A stretch of DNA of 64,000 nucleotides from Iris pallida. Taxonomy: Eukaryota; Streptophyta; Magnoliopsida; Asparagales; Iridaceae. This document shows, one piece after another, positions 21,145 to 33,766 of the stretch. How positions within the stretch are numbered: position 1 is the stretch's first letter; each line of letters begins with the position of its first letter. The translations under genes and the position numbers were made by a program. Under the pieces are notes generated by a model. It worked only from the letters and a program-made list of their open reading frames with translations, did not search any database and was not told the origin of the DNA. The stretch covers positions 39,109,017-39,173,016 of the forward strand of contig JANAVB010029819.1 in the NCBI GenBank assembly GCA_029216955.1, in the 5' to 3' direction.

Positions 21145-21877
21145 CAATCATCTTCTGAAAATTTATCTTCTTCGTCCTTCATGTCCTCATCTTCCTCTTC
21201 CTCCTCATATTCGCTTTCATCTACTTCATTTTTCTCTTCGGATACTTCTACCTCTTCTACACGATTAGATGTGTCATAGAACTTTCGTTGTGTCCATGTC
21301 AACTGTATTTATTACGGGAGGTAGCTCGTCCTCCTGAAAAGCTATTTCGTCAACATCGTAGGTATTTCTGGCTTTAGTCTTGCATATTGCCCACCAGTCC
21401 AACCTAGTTGTTCTCTGTCTACGATAAGTAGTGAAGTAAACTAGTTGAGCCTAACTTGTTAGGACAAATGGTTCGTATCCTTGATATCGACGCCGGTAGT
21501 TAATATCCACAAGACATGCTTGTCAATTTTCTAAGCTTGATCTTGGATCGGATCGAACCAATCACACCTGAACAACACGATTCTAGCCGGCTCTATGTCG
21601 TAGTTATATGTCAACTTCACAATCTCCCATAAAACGTCATAGAAATCATTGCCCGGATCGACATCTTTATAGTTTATAGATCGAATACACAAACAACGAT
21701 TTTTGGTCGAATCAAGATCCGAAAAGTTCTCTTTGATCGGAGCATTTGTTGACTTGAACCTAAACCCATTAACACAATAGCTTGGCCAGATTTTGACGGA
21801 ATAAATGGGCCCTTTGGCTAGAGTTCTAATAGACTCATTCTCTAGTATTGCATCCGGACGATCGACCTAAATACTAC
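21145..21877 (-). pseudogene. CACTA-A TNP2-like transposase, C-terminal part
   Basis: Minus-strand pieces match the C-terminal DUF4216-type region of TNP2-like transposases. The segment around DWWAICKTKARN (about 21370-21410) matches DWWTICKIKSRN in CACTA-B (about 48725). The end (21145-21270) is an acidic Glu/Asp tail, also present in CACTA-B. Upstream the gene is cut by SIRE-2 at 21878. Frames are broken by stops. Confidence 0.65.
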
Positions 21878-22796
21878 TGAAGAACAAATAGGCAACTCTA
21901 GAGGGGGGTGAATAGAGTTTATAGCAATAATGGCCAAATAAAATTAACTCTATTCACCAACAGTAAATAATCAGAGTAGTAAATGCGGAAACAAAAAGAT
22001 CAAGAGAGCATACGCAAACACAGCAGATTTTTAACCTGGTTTCCCTCGTGGAGGACTAGTCCAGGCCTGAGAACTCTAGCTTAGGAGTAAATCCACTATT
22101 TATGAAATAGTAGTTACACCTCGTGCCTTTTCTTCAGAAGAGCACGTCAACTTCTTATAAAGATCGTTGTGGCGAAGCTTGGAATTTTCTAAGCGACTTT
22201 CTTGACTCTTGCACAAACTTCTAACTGAATAGCACTGAGCACTTTTAGGCTTAGGAAGCTTGTGGCTAGTAGATGAGAAGGTTAAGGCTTGTATGAGGCT
22301 TATAGAGAAGAGAAGAAAAGATAATTGGATGAATTAGAATGAGAGAATTCAACGCCTATTTATACTAGTTGGGATAGGCAGAATTAGGTAAGAATTCTGT
22401 GTCATGAATTCAAATTTTTGGTCGTTGGACAACTAGCATACAGCAAGCCCTAAAAATTAGGGTCCTAAAAATCAGGGGACAGAGTTCGGCCTGAACTCTG
22501 TCTTCTTGCTGAAAGAGAGTTCAGATGGGCTTTGTGGGTTAAGTTTGGCTTAGTAGAGCTTTGGATTTGTTTGGGAATAAGGTTTAAGCCAAGAATACCC
22601 AGTGCTACTCAGTTTACATTTTGGTAAACTCAATAAATGTAAAATAGTACAGACTCTAAAAACTAGTACGCTGCAGGAGAGAGACGACGTCCATCTTGCA
22701 CTGAGTTCTGTCTTGATGTGTCATATTGAATTATGATAAATATCATATTGTCAATTTGTCAATATTTGGTTGACTGTGATCCAGTTTGGGTCAACA
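21878..22796 (-). repeat. SIRE-2 3' LTR
   Basis: On the minus strand it starts TGTTGACCC after a PPT (ATGGAGGAGAT) and ends ...TTGTTCTTCA at 21878. The end region shares CTCTATTCACCCCC.TCTAGAG with the SIRE-1 LTR. It is about 0.92 kb. A TATA box (TATAAATAGG, minus) lies at 22355-22364. An 8-base inverted repeat, CAGAGTTC...GAACTCTG, is at 22480-22500. Confidence 0.85.
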
Positions 22797-23060
22797 ATCT
22801 CCTCCATATTGATAATTGACAAAAATGATGTTTGTATATTCAATGTTCATACCTGGAAACAAGTTGGAAGGGGTAGACAAGCATAGAATGCAGTAGCTCC
22901 CCCGTAATAGTAGCTCCCCCATAAACATAGCTTCTCCGTAAACCAATGTGTCGTATCCTGATATACATTATCTCCTCCAAAACACAGATATCACACAACA
23001 TGATAGAGATATAAATATCAAATAGATATCCCCTTTTGGCATTTATCAAAAATGAACACC
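22797..23060 (-). other. SIRE-2 cluster of polypurine tracts
   Basis: Minus-strand purine runs at 22797-22811 (ATGGAGGAGAT, at the LTR), at about 22893 and 22911 (GGGGGAGCTA, twice), at about 22969-22983 (TTTTGGAGGAGATAA) and at 23025-23041 (CAAAAGGGGATA). Several tracts before the 3' LTR are a Sirevirus signature. Only the LTR-adjacent one is expected to set the LTR start. Confidence 0.75.
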
Positions 23061-23278
23061 AAACAGACAGGCAGAAGACGGTATAAAGGATTAACTGGCA
23101 AGCACACAAGTTATAGGTAAAAGAGAACAATATATTAACCACAGATAAAATCTAAAGATCCACATAAACTGAAAATGTACTCATACAAGAAAATGAAACT
23201 ACATAAGCAGAAGTCCATAAAGCATAAAACTAAATAAGATCATCAGCAGTAGCAACAGCAGGTACGGAACCACATCCA

Positions 23279-24432
23279 TCATGGAGCACGAGATGGCCCA
23301 GCGGTGTCAGATGGATCAATATCAGAACGACGAGGATCCACAAAAGCTGCATCCGGATCCAGATATCGCATGACCCAGGGGTCGTCGATACGGTAACCGA
23401 CGCGAGATGGATCCCGCTCCATAGGAAGGGACATAGTAGAATGTCGAGACATGCTGTACCGGATGTCATATAATGAGTTACTGATGGCACTCATCTGCAA
23501 AGTGGTAAAATAATCAAGCTGGGTCCAGCGGTCATTTTCCAACATGAAGCGATCGTGCAACATGATTTGAATAGACTCGAGAGTAGATGGTGGCACGGGC
23601 GCAGGTTGCACAAGAGCAGGTGGATCAGCCTGAGCATCAAACTCGGAATGCTCTGACTCAGCATGAGACTCAACAGCTGCTAGAAGCTGCCTTGCCTTAG
23701 ACAGATAGGCAGGGGCTGGAAGGAACTGGCACTCATCAAGAGGAACATTGAACGCACGAAAAAGTATTGACAAATAAAGGGCATAGACCAGTGATCGATG
23801 TCTCTTCCGTGCACTAATCATCTAGTCCATCATAGTGCAGAGATCTCAAAATAAGAAACTTCATCAGTCGATCCCGCTTTGGGCAAGATCGTGGAGAAAA
23901 TGATACGATAAAGTTCATAGAAATAGGGGTTAAGAAATTTAGCAAGTAACTTGCATTGACGAGTGTTAGGAGTACACAAATCATCTCTGAAACTTTCAAG
24001 GGACGATCCATCGGGAAATTGAAACTTATGTGCATCGACAATTTTCTCCCAAGAATTGGGTTTCGAGATCTCGAGATATTCCGTAAGTTCAAAATCATCA
24101 AAAGTGATGTCAATTCTGGCGACACGAGAATAGATTTGTGTGTCGTCAAAAGTGAGATTACAGTAAAACATTTGGATAGCATTCAAGTATATAAGAGACG
24201 ATGTAGAAACTAACTCATCTAGACAATGATCATGGAACAATGAGTCATATCTAGAAAAAATTATAAAATTGATAGGATGACCTGCATACACACTCCTTGA
24301 ACGAAAGTCATTGAACCATTCATTGGAAGCCTCCAATGAAACAAAAATTTGTTCATTGAAAGTGTTAAGGTCATGAGGTGGTAGTGGATTAAATTTATAA
24401 ACCATGAAAATCAAATATTTGATGAAAATCAA
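23279..24432 (-). pseudogene. SIRE-2 env-like ORF, one frameshift
   Basis: Two minus-strand frames, 24432-23830 (200 codons) and 23821-23279 (180 codons), follow each other with a stop and frame change at about 23822-23830. The first contains FNEQIFVSLEASNEWFNDFR and YFYELYRIIFSTILPKAGS. The second is Pro/Ala-rich and then helical. It corresponds to the SIRE-1 ORF at 17364-18380 but is strongly diverged in its N-terminal half. No clear signal peptide or membrane segment is seen. It is the second example in this window of the Sirevirus ORF after pol. Confidence 0.75.
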
Positions 24433-24544
24433 AAATTTGATTGAAAAAGAAACTATGAATAGAATAAATGGAATTGAATTTAGAAAATTTTGAATTAACC
24501 AAGTTACAAAATAAATTAAACCATATAATAAACAAGAATTTTTT

Positions 24545-24655
24545 TTTAGCTATAGGAGCCGGATCCCAGCTAGCGGTAGTCCGAAGAATAGTGCACCGTG
24601 TCGCTTAGGCTTTTACGCCTTGTTGTCAGAAGGACCCTTTCGGCTTGTACCCATA
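24545..24655 (-). other. Conserved noncoding block between pol and env-like ORF (SIRE-2)
   Basis: On the minus strand it has ACAAGCC, AAAGGGTCCTTCTG, GCCTAAGCGA and CCGCTAGCTGGGAT, in the order seen at 16808-16920 of SIRE-1. Neither copy has an open frame through it. The flanking sequence is much less similar. Confidence 0.5.
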
Positions 24656-24706
24656 GCAAAGGCACCATAAAGATATATGTCATAATCGTTATTTACGCAG
24701 GCCAAT

Positions 24707-27700
24707 TTAGTTAATAACTGTTTCATCCAAAATTTCTAATTCATGACAAAGAAAGTTGAAGCGCTCTTCGGCTAGTGGTTTGGTGAAAAAATTTGCTAGC
24801 TGATGATCTGTGTCGATAAATTCTAAGTTAATGGTGCCATGTTGTTGATGATCATGCAGAAAATGGTGACAAATCTCAATGTGTTTCGTGCGTGAGTGAC
24901 ATATTGGGTTCTTAGTCAGATTAATAGCACTGGTTTTATCACAGAAAATAGGAATGTGCATAAAAGATAGGTTATAGTCTGCAAGGGTTTACGTCATCCA
25001 CAGAATTTGTGCACAACAACGACCAGCGGCGATGTATTCAGCTTCTGTTGTGGATAGTACGACAGAATTCTACTTCTTGCTAAACCATGAGCCTAGAGCC
25101 TTACCTAATAAATGACACGTGCCGCTCGTACTCTTACGGTCGACTTTGCATCACGCAAAATCAGCATCCGAATAAGCAATAAATTCAAAGGATGTGGATT
25201 TGGGATACCACAAGCCCACTGTAACAGTACCTTTAAGGTATCGAAAGATACGCTTAACGGCGGACATGTGTGATTCCTTAGGACTAGCTTGATAGCGAGC
25301 ACACAGACAAACACTAAACATGATATCGGGATGACTAGCAGTTAGGTAAAATAGACTACCAATCATACCTCGATACTTATGTTGGTCAACAGGTTTGCCG
25401 CGTTCATCAGGTTCCAGCTTGGTTGTAGTAGCCATGGGATTGCTAATTGGTTTGACGTTGTCAAGATCAAACTTATTCAGCATATCCTTTGTGTATTTTG
25501 ACTGGCTGATGAATGTTCCTTGTGAAGTTTGTTTGACTTACAGTCCGAGGAAGTAAGTGAGCTCTCCCATCATACTCATCTCAAATTCGTTCTGCATACA
25601 CTTAGCGAAATCTTGACATAGATTGACATTAGTAGACCCAAATATGATATCATCAACATAAATTTGAACTAAAAGAATGGTGTCTTTAAAAGTTTTGATA
25701 AAAAGTGTAGTGTCAATTTTCCCTTTTGAAAAACCTTTATCTAGTAAGAAATTGCTTAGGTATTCATACCAAGCTCTGGGGGCTTGTTTGAGGCTATAGT
25801 GCGCTTTTTTGAGCTTTGAAAACGTGGTCGGGAAATTTATGATTTTCAAAACCAGGAGGTTGTGTGGTTGCCAGGTATCGGCTCTTGGATGTTAGTCCTT
25901 ATTAAGAGAACAGAGCTCTGATACCATTATTTTACAAAGACTTCCTCTTTAATAAAACCATTCAGAAAAGCACTTTTTACATCCATTTGAAAAAGTTTAA
26001 AATTTTGAAAATTTACAAAGGCACAAATCATCCGAATGGATTCAAGTCTTGCAACTGGAGCATACGTCTCATCATAGTCGATACCTTCCTCTTGGTTGTA
26101 TCCTTGAGCTACTAGACGAGCTTTGTTGCGAGTGACTGAACCATCTTCATTTACTTTGTTACGAAAAACCCATTTAGTACCAATAATCGAATGGTTAGCT
26201 GGTTTAGGAGCAAGTTTCCAGACCTTGCTTCTTTCGAATTGGTTGAGTTCTTCTTGCATAGCAGAAATCTAAAATTCATCAGGAAAAGCTTCTAAAATAT
26301 TTTTTGGCTCAATTTGCGAAATAAAAGCAGTGCTAGCAATAGAATCTCTTAAAGATGATCGAGTACTTACTCCGCATGATACCTTACCTATTACCAAGTT
26401 TTCTGGGTGTAACGGCTTGAACTCGAACTTCTTCGGTAAGTCCTCCAGAGAATTGGTTTCAGGGTGGTATTCATTGGCGTGGAAGTTGATAGTTCAACAT
26501 CATCGTCGGGAATATCCGCTGTACTATTTTCCTCATCAAAAGTCACATTAATAGATTCTTCTACAATTATTGAGCGTTTGTTGAACACTCTATATCCCTT
26601 ACTTTTGGCAGTATAGCCAAAAAAAATACCGTCATCAGCTTTGGCATCAAACTTGCCTAAGTTGTCTTTGGTATTTAGGATAAAACAGCGACAACCGAAC
26701 ACTCTAAAATAAGAGACATTAGGAGTCCTACCAAACCAAAGCTCAGGGTATTTTCTTCGAAATAGGTCGAATAAGCACCCTATTTAAAACATGGCAAGCT
26801 GTACTGACAGCTTCTGCCCAAAAATATTTCGAAAGTAAAAATTTATTCAACATGACACTAGTCATATCGCCAAGAGTCCTGTTCTTCTGCTCCACAACAC
26901 CATTTTGTTGAGTTCTAGGACAAAAAAATATATGATCAAAACCATTTGTTTCGCAAAACTTTTCAAAATCAGAATTTTTGAATTCACCTCCATGATCACT
27001 TCGGATTCGAGTAATCATGTAGCCTTTTTCGTTTTGGACCTTTTTGGCAAAGATTTTGAAAACTGAAACAGTATCGCTTTTGTTTGTAAGGAAGAAAACC
27101 CAAGTAAATCTTGAAAAATCATCTACAATAATAAATGCATAGAGTTTTCCACCAAGACTGGCTACTCTACTGGGACCAAATAAGTCCATGTGCAGTAATT
27201 GCAAGGGTCTAATGGTACTTACAGTGTTTATGGAATTAAATGAAGATTTGGTTGCCTTATTCAGTTCACATTCGGTATATATCGTGTCCTTCTTGAATGT
27301 GATGTCGGGCAGACCTCTTACTAGCTTCTTTGTCGATAGCCTGGATATAGTATCCATATTGGCATGACCAAGGCGCTGGTGCCACAAAAGTCTTTCATCT
27401 TTGTGGGCGTAGAGGCATCTTCATGTACTGTTAGTATTTCTAGATATATAGAAAATATAAATGTTATCTTCTCTTATCCCTTCAAAAGTAATGTCTCCAG
27501 TTGACCTATCATAAATGTAGCATTTATTCTTTCCAAAGTTAATATCATATCCATGATCAGCAAGATGACTTATGTTGAGCAGGTTATGCTTTAACTCGGT
27601 CACTAAGCAGACATCTTTTATTACAAGAGAAGGAGGATAACCAATAGTACCATTACCTATGATATAGCCCTTTAAATTGTTACCGAAGGATACATATCCT

Positions 27701-27900
27701 TCCCTCTTCATCGATAGTGATGCAAAAAGATTTGCGTCTCCAGTCATATGTTGCGAGCATCCACTATCTAGAATCTACTTGCTTTTAGTTGAAGAAGGAA
27801 GGTCCACCTACATCACGAGTAGATGTGACCTTTGGTACCCAAGTTCTTGTGGGTCCTGAAATGTTAGTCTTCGGTACCCATGTCTATAGATTAATATCAA
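24707..27900 (-). pseudogene. SIRE-2 pol (protease, integrase, RT, RNase H)
   Basis: Minus-strand frames cover the protease (27747-27421), integrase (27387-26743), the linker (26702-26391), RT (26259-25151, YVDD at about 25660) and RNase H (24961-24707). The integrase keeps its catalytic Glu (QQNGVVEQKN), together with DDFSR and RSDHGGEF. Decay includes a frameshift between 26743 and 26702, a 67-base insertion at 25863-25929, an extra A near 25820 and stops near 25540, 25150 and 24990. The proteins would reverse-transcribe and integrate the element, but this copy is dead. Confidence 0.88.
25863..25929. repeat. 67-base hairpin insertion with a tRNA-Met primer-site motif
   Basis: The RT frame is interrupted between the codons for ...VFVK and QPPGFEN. 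The 67 inserted bases contain GCTCTGATACCA (25915-25926), which equals the 3' end of initiator tRNA-Met including CCA. They also hold an imperfect inverted copy (GGTATCGGCTCTT, 25874-25886). A TGTTAGTCC sequence between them resembles an LTR start. It may be a remnant of a tiny LTR element (TRIM/SMART). No TSD is obvious. Confidence 0.5.
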
Positions 27901-27999
27901 CTAATTTCCTAATTCTATACTGTGGTGAGATATGACCATGTAATCCAAGTATGTACAAGTAGCATGCCTATTTGTGTTAGGAGCTGGTTGATAGTGATG

Positions 28000-29454
28000 T
28001 CTATATGGAGTATGGTGATAGTTATGTAAAACAGCAGGATAGTGACTATGTGTAGAAGCAGGATAATAGTTATGACTGTTGAGAATGATGTCTACGTACA
28101 TGTGGTCTACGTGCTGCATGGGAGTACGTGTACATATAATCATGGTTACGTGCTGCATGTGGGTGACGTATTTTACTATTTTGAGTGGTCTAGTATTTTG
28201 TACGTGTTTTGCGACTGTGAGATTGGGTTTGAGGTTGAGCAACCTGTTTCCCCAATCTGATCTCTTATTTCTTAGAGACAGCATTCAGTTCATTGCACTT
28301 TGCATTCAGACCATCAATGTTAGCAATAGAGATCTTGTGTTTGTTCTTTTCTTCAGCAAGATCTTTGTTGAGTGCTGAGATCTCACGTGTTTGCTTCTCA
28401 ATAAGTGTTTCGGCATCATGTAAGCTTAATTTAAGCTTGGATACCTAATCAGTGACTTCCGTGGGGGGGTGTCTCTAATATTATCTTGTAAAAAAGAAAG
28501 ATTATGAATCTCTATTTCATAGCCTTTAATTTTCTCCTTGGCATGCTTATATTTATTAATGACTTTTTTGTGATCATTTAGTAAGTCATTAAAAGCATCG
28601 CCAAGTTCATCAAATATAAAGTCATTAAAAGTATCGTCAGTTACCTTATCGGATGTTGCCATTCGGCAGACATTAGTAGTGTCTCGAGGAGAGTCATCTT
28701 CTTCCTCAGAATCACTAGCTTCACTTTCATGCCAAATACTAGTGTTGGCTTAATTTTGCGAGGAGGGCTTCTTGTAAGGCTTCTCATATCTGTTACCTTT
28801 CTTTACAAAGGGACAGTCCTTTCAAACATGTCCAGTCTTTTTATAGCCGTAGCACGTTGGTTCTTCCTCGTCGTCTTCTTGTTGTTCTTTTTTCCTTCGA
28901 TTGAAACGAAGGAACTTGTTACGGACTAGAAGAGCTTGATCATCACCTTCTGAATTGTCGTCGTCAGTTTCTGCAGGATCAGCCCTTCGACGATGAGCTT
29001 TTAGGGTAATCTTTTTTGCCTTTGGAGCAGGTTCGTCGAAGTCTTTGAGGTCGAGCCCGTGGGTCATCAACTTTCCTATTAAAGTTTCCATAGACATTTT
29101 GGTGAGATCATTGCCTTGTATAATTGTTGTTACCTTAGGGTTCCAGATCTTCTGTAGCCCCTGAGTAACTTGTGGATCTTCTCATGATTGGAGTATTGTT
29201 TGCCAAGAGATGGTAGAGGATTGATGACGTCAAGGAACCTTGTGAACATTTGAGTGATCGTTTCATTCGGCTTCATCTTGAATGCTTCGTATTCTTGAGT
29301 CAGACGACTGATCTTAGATTCCTTGACTTGAGTGGTTCCTTCATGCGTCACTTTCAGAAGCTTCTATACTTCGTACGAGGTGGTGCATGTCAAGACCCTA
29401 TTAAATTTATTCCTGTCTATTGCATAGAAAAGAGCATTAACAGCTCTAGCATCT
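28000..29454 (-). pseudogene. SIRE-2 gag, N-terminus missing
   Basis: The minus-strand frames include FYAIDRNKFNRV at 29454 (start cut off), the UBN2-type MKPNETITQMFTRFLDVINP (about 29280), a knuckle CYGYKKTGHV...KDC at about 28820-28870 with Tyr for the second Cys, and a coiled-coil segment (28426-28662). Towards pol a His/Tyr-rich stretch (about 27960-28200) replaces the place of the second knuckle seen in SIRE-1. Stops at 28850, 29128 and others break it. Confidence 0.8.
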
Positions 29455-30599
29455 TGTCACGACCTGCACCAAGTGAAAGGGGCACGAGAAGTCAATACGT
29501 CCAGCCTACGTCGCAGTGTCCGCGGTAGAATGTTGTCTTGAGTCATAATATCTAACGCAGTCTAGAATAAGCTCCGAATGGAAAGTAAATAATAAGTAAC
29601 TCAATCACAACAACTAAGATGGAATAGAAGAATAATCTCACGAGAGTCACAGATATGAATAAAAGTCTTGGTGTAAACCACCAGAATAAATCTCAAGTAC
29701 AACTCATAATGACTCAAATAAAAGACAAATAAAGAAACTAAGTCTCAGCTAGACTATGGACAAGTCCTCAGCGACGGTTGGATCCTCCTGAGGGTCCACG
29801 TCGCTAGTGTCATGTAAGCCAATGCCATAATAAGTAGGGCAGAACTCTTCATCATCACCTGTAAAATTTTCAACATGCCCAGTCAGGACGGAACGAGCAC
29901 ATATCTCTCACAATAGTTCATATCAGGATTGGACATATAAAGCAAGCTATAGAAAACTATACATGAATTGCTGTAAAGAAAGTCAACAAGGAAGAGAGAC
30001 TATAAAATGAGATATAATATGATAAATAGAGAAATGTAACCATCTAGATGATTTAGAGCATAAATTGGTAATGTAAATGGTTTGGGTTGCACATGGATAC
30101 AGCTATGGAGTTTCACATGGATACCTACTAGGGATAATGATCACATAACCAACTACACTCTCCCTGCCCCCAATCAATACACAAGGATCAATACATGTTA
30201 TGTTATTGCACATGGATAACAACTACTTTATACATAGGGCTCATATGGTCATGATTGTACATGAATAACATATGAGTGCACATGGATAAATATGAATACA
30301 TGGAGTACATGATGGCTATGATAAACTGGGGCAATGTAACATCGCATGAAAAGATCCATAGGGTACTAATCCGTATGAACATCTTGTCAGCATCAAGTAT
30401 ACTAGTCTATAACAAGAGAACATATCCAAAGAAGTATGAAAAGATCAGAGAATGTACTCGCCTGGCAAACTGAACTGCTGATGATGAAGTGTAGCTAAAC
30501 TGGAGCAATGTAAACCTATTTAAAGTATACACATGTCACAACCAAGTCAAAAATATCAAAAGAAATAGCTACAATGCAAGACTACATGCTTCTAGGTCC

Positions 30600-30790
30600 A
30601 TTTTGGTCAAAGTCAACCCTCGATCAACTCTGGTCAAACCTGGTCAAACCTGGGTCAACTAGTCCGTCTACTAATTTCTAGGTCATACACAAAATTCTAG
30701 GTCATTTGGAATACGTTTGAGTTGAATTGGATCAAGTTTGACCCAAAGTTGACTTTTGTCAATTTGGTCAACTTGTCGGCCAATTCGACT
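30600..30790. promoter_or_regulatory. W-box (TTGAC/GTCAA) cluster in LTR-b
   Basis: More than ten GGTCAA/TTGACC cores lie in about 190 bases, in the position that corresponds to 377-487 of LTR-a. WRKY control is an inference. Confidence 0.45.
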
Positions 30791-31109
30791 AAACTAGGCT
30801 CAAAATGATAAACTAAATCTGTCCTAGAACTTCTATAGTTATATACACAACTACAATCTATTCTAAGAGAGTTATCAAGCATAAATATCTATATACATAT
30901 AGGTATATACACACATGTGTATTTACAATACAAACAAAACCTTAAATCTAACAAATGATGGTGTGTGTGTGTGTGTGTGTCCTGGAGCTTACGGAAATGA
31001 GGGTCAAATCTGAGATTAAAAACATCCAAACATAACCATGGTATTACCCAAATTAATATACTATTATATACATATATTTTTACTATTATATACATATATA
31101 CAAATAAGA

Positions 31110-31326
<217 letters not shown>

Positions 31327-33477
31327 ATGCTCAAATAGAAAGATTGGCAATGGTTTGAGATAATTAAAGAGTCAAAAATCTGGAATTAAATCCCCCTTGA
31401 CCCATTCTCAATATGTATTGCATTAGCAATGGGTTTCAACGGGGTTTTGTATATATAGTTAAATATATGTATACATAGCTATATAGAAAGCATATATACT
31501 CATAAATGATGGAAAATTATGAAACAAAACCAAAAGTTGGTTCCCACAAATCCGAAACCTCGTATATGTCCTGAAAACTCAGATTTTATAAGCTAAATAG
31601 CTGGAAATCAAAATATCGCATTTAAACTCAAAATCAAAAATTAAGGAAACAAACCCAATTCACACAACGACCCAAAATGCAATATACACCAAACGAACCC
31701 GCGAAACTCGGCATACACGTTGGTCTCGACCCACGTGATGCGCTTGTATACTCTCAGGTTCAAAATTGTGTCCGTGTCGTGTCCACAGAACGCGTATCAG
31801 AATTTCTCGATACCGTGTGACAACGCGTGTGTTCTCGCTCGATTGAGCGCCGCACACACAACGAAAAGCCCCATGCATGTGCACGTAGCTGGGGGGTCCC
31901 TGGTTTGGTCAAGGACATGGACACGTAGCGACACGCTGCACCAAAGCGACGCACGCGGCCCCGCACCCGTGCACGGCCTGCTGCGCGTGCGCGCCCTCGT
32001 GCGCGCTGTTCCACTCTCGTGGCTCGCTCGTCGGGCCATGCCGTGACTCGGGTTCATTCCCCGGGTAGTATAGGTATTGGTCAACGTGTCCCAGGTCCTG
32101 GAACGAGTCTTCGCTGCGTCGTGTGCGCGCACGAAGTCCGTTTCAGTGACAAAAATCAGGCTAAATGCACAGTGCGGCTGAGCGGTGCACGCGCGATTTC
32201 TCCGCGCTCACTCAACAAAAAGCCATAAAATTTTACGAGCATGGGGGCAGAGGTTGCCCCCACGTGCTCAAGAAATTTCACACAAAAATATGGCCTGTAC
32301 ATCGAGAAACAACGCACGGACAGCAGGGCACGCACGGCCTCGTGCACGGGATCCGTGCACGTGCGTCCGATGCCCGAAACGCCGCTGCAACGTTGTCAAA
32401 ACCAAATTTGTCTTCACAAAAGTTTATCAAAATAATATTATCTAAACATCTATGAAGACAGAATCGAAAAATAGCAACTTTCAATCCCAAGCGGCATTTC
32501 GTCGAACACGTGCCGTAAAGGACCGACACGTGTCCGATACCGCCATCAAACGAAGTCGAAATCTAATCAAATTTCGTGGGAAGGTCTAGGGAACCTATAT
32601 GGATGCAAAAATGAAAGAAATTCCATATTTAAATTAGTAGATTAGGGTTTACCTATTGAGTGTCAAAAACTCAATGAACGGAGCCCCTCGGTTGTCGTGT
32701 CGGCCGATTTCCCTTAAGCAAAAGCCTCTGCCTCCTCTCTAACAATGCTCCAACAGATCCTTCTCTCCTCGAAGAGTGCAACGGAATTCGTTTGGGAAGA
32801 AACGGACTCCGGATGAAGGAAATATGAGTTTTGGAGAAGGGGATCTATTAGGGTTCCCTTGTGGAGGCTCAAAACTTCACAAATGAATGCAAGGGGGAGG
32901 GGGTACTGCTGTTGGACGGCCATAAATAGGTCTCCTAGGGTTAGGGTTTCACTTGGGCCAACTCATTCTCAAGTAGAAATGGGCCCAAGTCAAAAAGGCT
33001 TAAAGGCTTGCATGAAAAAGGCTAAAATAAATCAATTAAAGCCTTAAAAAATAATCTAATGCCTAAAATAAATTCTAAAAATAAAATAACAATTCTAAGG
33101 CATGGTTAGGCCCCTATATAAGTCCTCTAAGGTTAAACCAGTTGCTAGCACAATCACAAGTCAACATATCTAGAAAATCACAGAAAGGCCAAAATGGCTA
33201 AAAAGACTGAAATCATTTAAACCACTCCAAAAATAGAGATTTAAATATAAATAATTTTTAAAAACCAAAATGTGAAATTTAATTACATTATTAGGCTTCT
33301 ATTGAAGGTTGACTAAGGTCAAACTACTTATACTACCAAGTCACCAGTCTACAACCAAATCAAATTGCACTGAAATCAATCTAAATAAATAGATAAAAAT
33401 TCAAATAAAAACATAAAAAAAATTTAAATAAATCATAATTACTAAAATACCCTTGAAATTGAAAATTAAGTGTGACA

Positions 33478-33535
33478 AATCTACCCTCCTTAAAATAATT
33501 TCGTCCTCAAAATTTAGATGATCCTACTCCTACTA
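33478..33535 (-). other. PPT and end of the Tekay-type pol remnant
   Basis: Minus strand: GAGGACGAAATTATTTTAAG then GGAGGGTAGATT, directly before LTR start TGTCACAC. This is the usual end of a Tekay/Del polyprotein followed by the polypurine tract. Confidence 0.75.
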
Positions 33536-33766
33536 GGTCAAATCCCCAACAATCATGGTCTTAAGAAAACTTATCTAAATCATGCAGTTGGAAAGATATC
33601 ATACATGATTATGGCAGGTAATCAGTCTGGGGTCTCATCTATCCACTATAGTCATACTAGATCAAAAGTAGTCATATGGTATCAAATATACAAATAATAT
33701 GGTAGGGTACAGTAATCATCAAGATAGGATAAGGTATAGGTCAAGAACTCACCTCTACTAGGTCTG
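33536..33766. other. Region between gag and PPT without protein domains
   Basis: About 230 bases separate the gag-like frame from the PPT. I see no protease, RT, RNase H, integrase or chromodomain, so pol is missing almost completely. Confidence 0.6.

Larger units (their letters stand above)
6785..21877 (-). mobile_element. CACTA-A: En/Spm-type transposon, split by SIRE-1 and cut by SIRE-2
   Basis: The left end near 6785 has a degraded CACTA-type terminus (CTATATTGCCAAAA) followed by many GCGACGT/TGTCGCTA subterminal units. The interior (7789-9593 and 20215-20333) encodes the second CACTA gene, and 21145-21877 encodes the C-terminal part of a TNP2-like transposase, all on the minus strand. 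SIRE-1 lies between 9593 and 20210, with a perfect 5-bp TSD. The transposase core and right terminus are not in the window, because SIRE-2 begins at 21878. Gene order and motifs match the more complete CACTA-B at 45008-53618. Confidence 0.75.
21878..29454 (-). mobile_element. SIRE-2: Sirevirus-type Copia retrotransposon, 5' part missing
   Basis: In minus-strand order the element shows a partial gag (29454 to about 28000), pol (27900-24707), a noncoding block, an env-like ORF (24432-23279), polypurine tracts and a 3' LTR (22796-21878). The N-terminal gag and 5' LTR are absent, because a Tekay-like element starts at 29455 inside gag. The adjacent CACTA-A sequence ACTAC (21873-21877) would be the target-site duplication, but its partner is outside the window. 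Confidence 0.9.

Noticed and set aside
25915..25926. tRNA gene
   Set aside because: Only 12 bases match the 3' end of tRNA-Met; no cloverleaf, anticodon or A/B boxes are present.
31660..32530. Frames of 60-111 codons
   Set aside because: They lie in the middle of LTR-b, overlap on both strands and have no domain.
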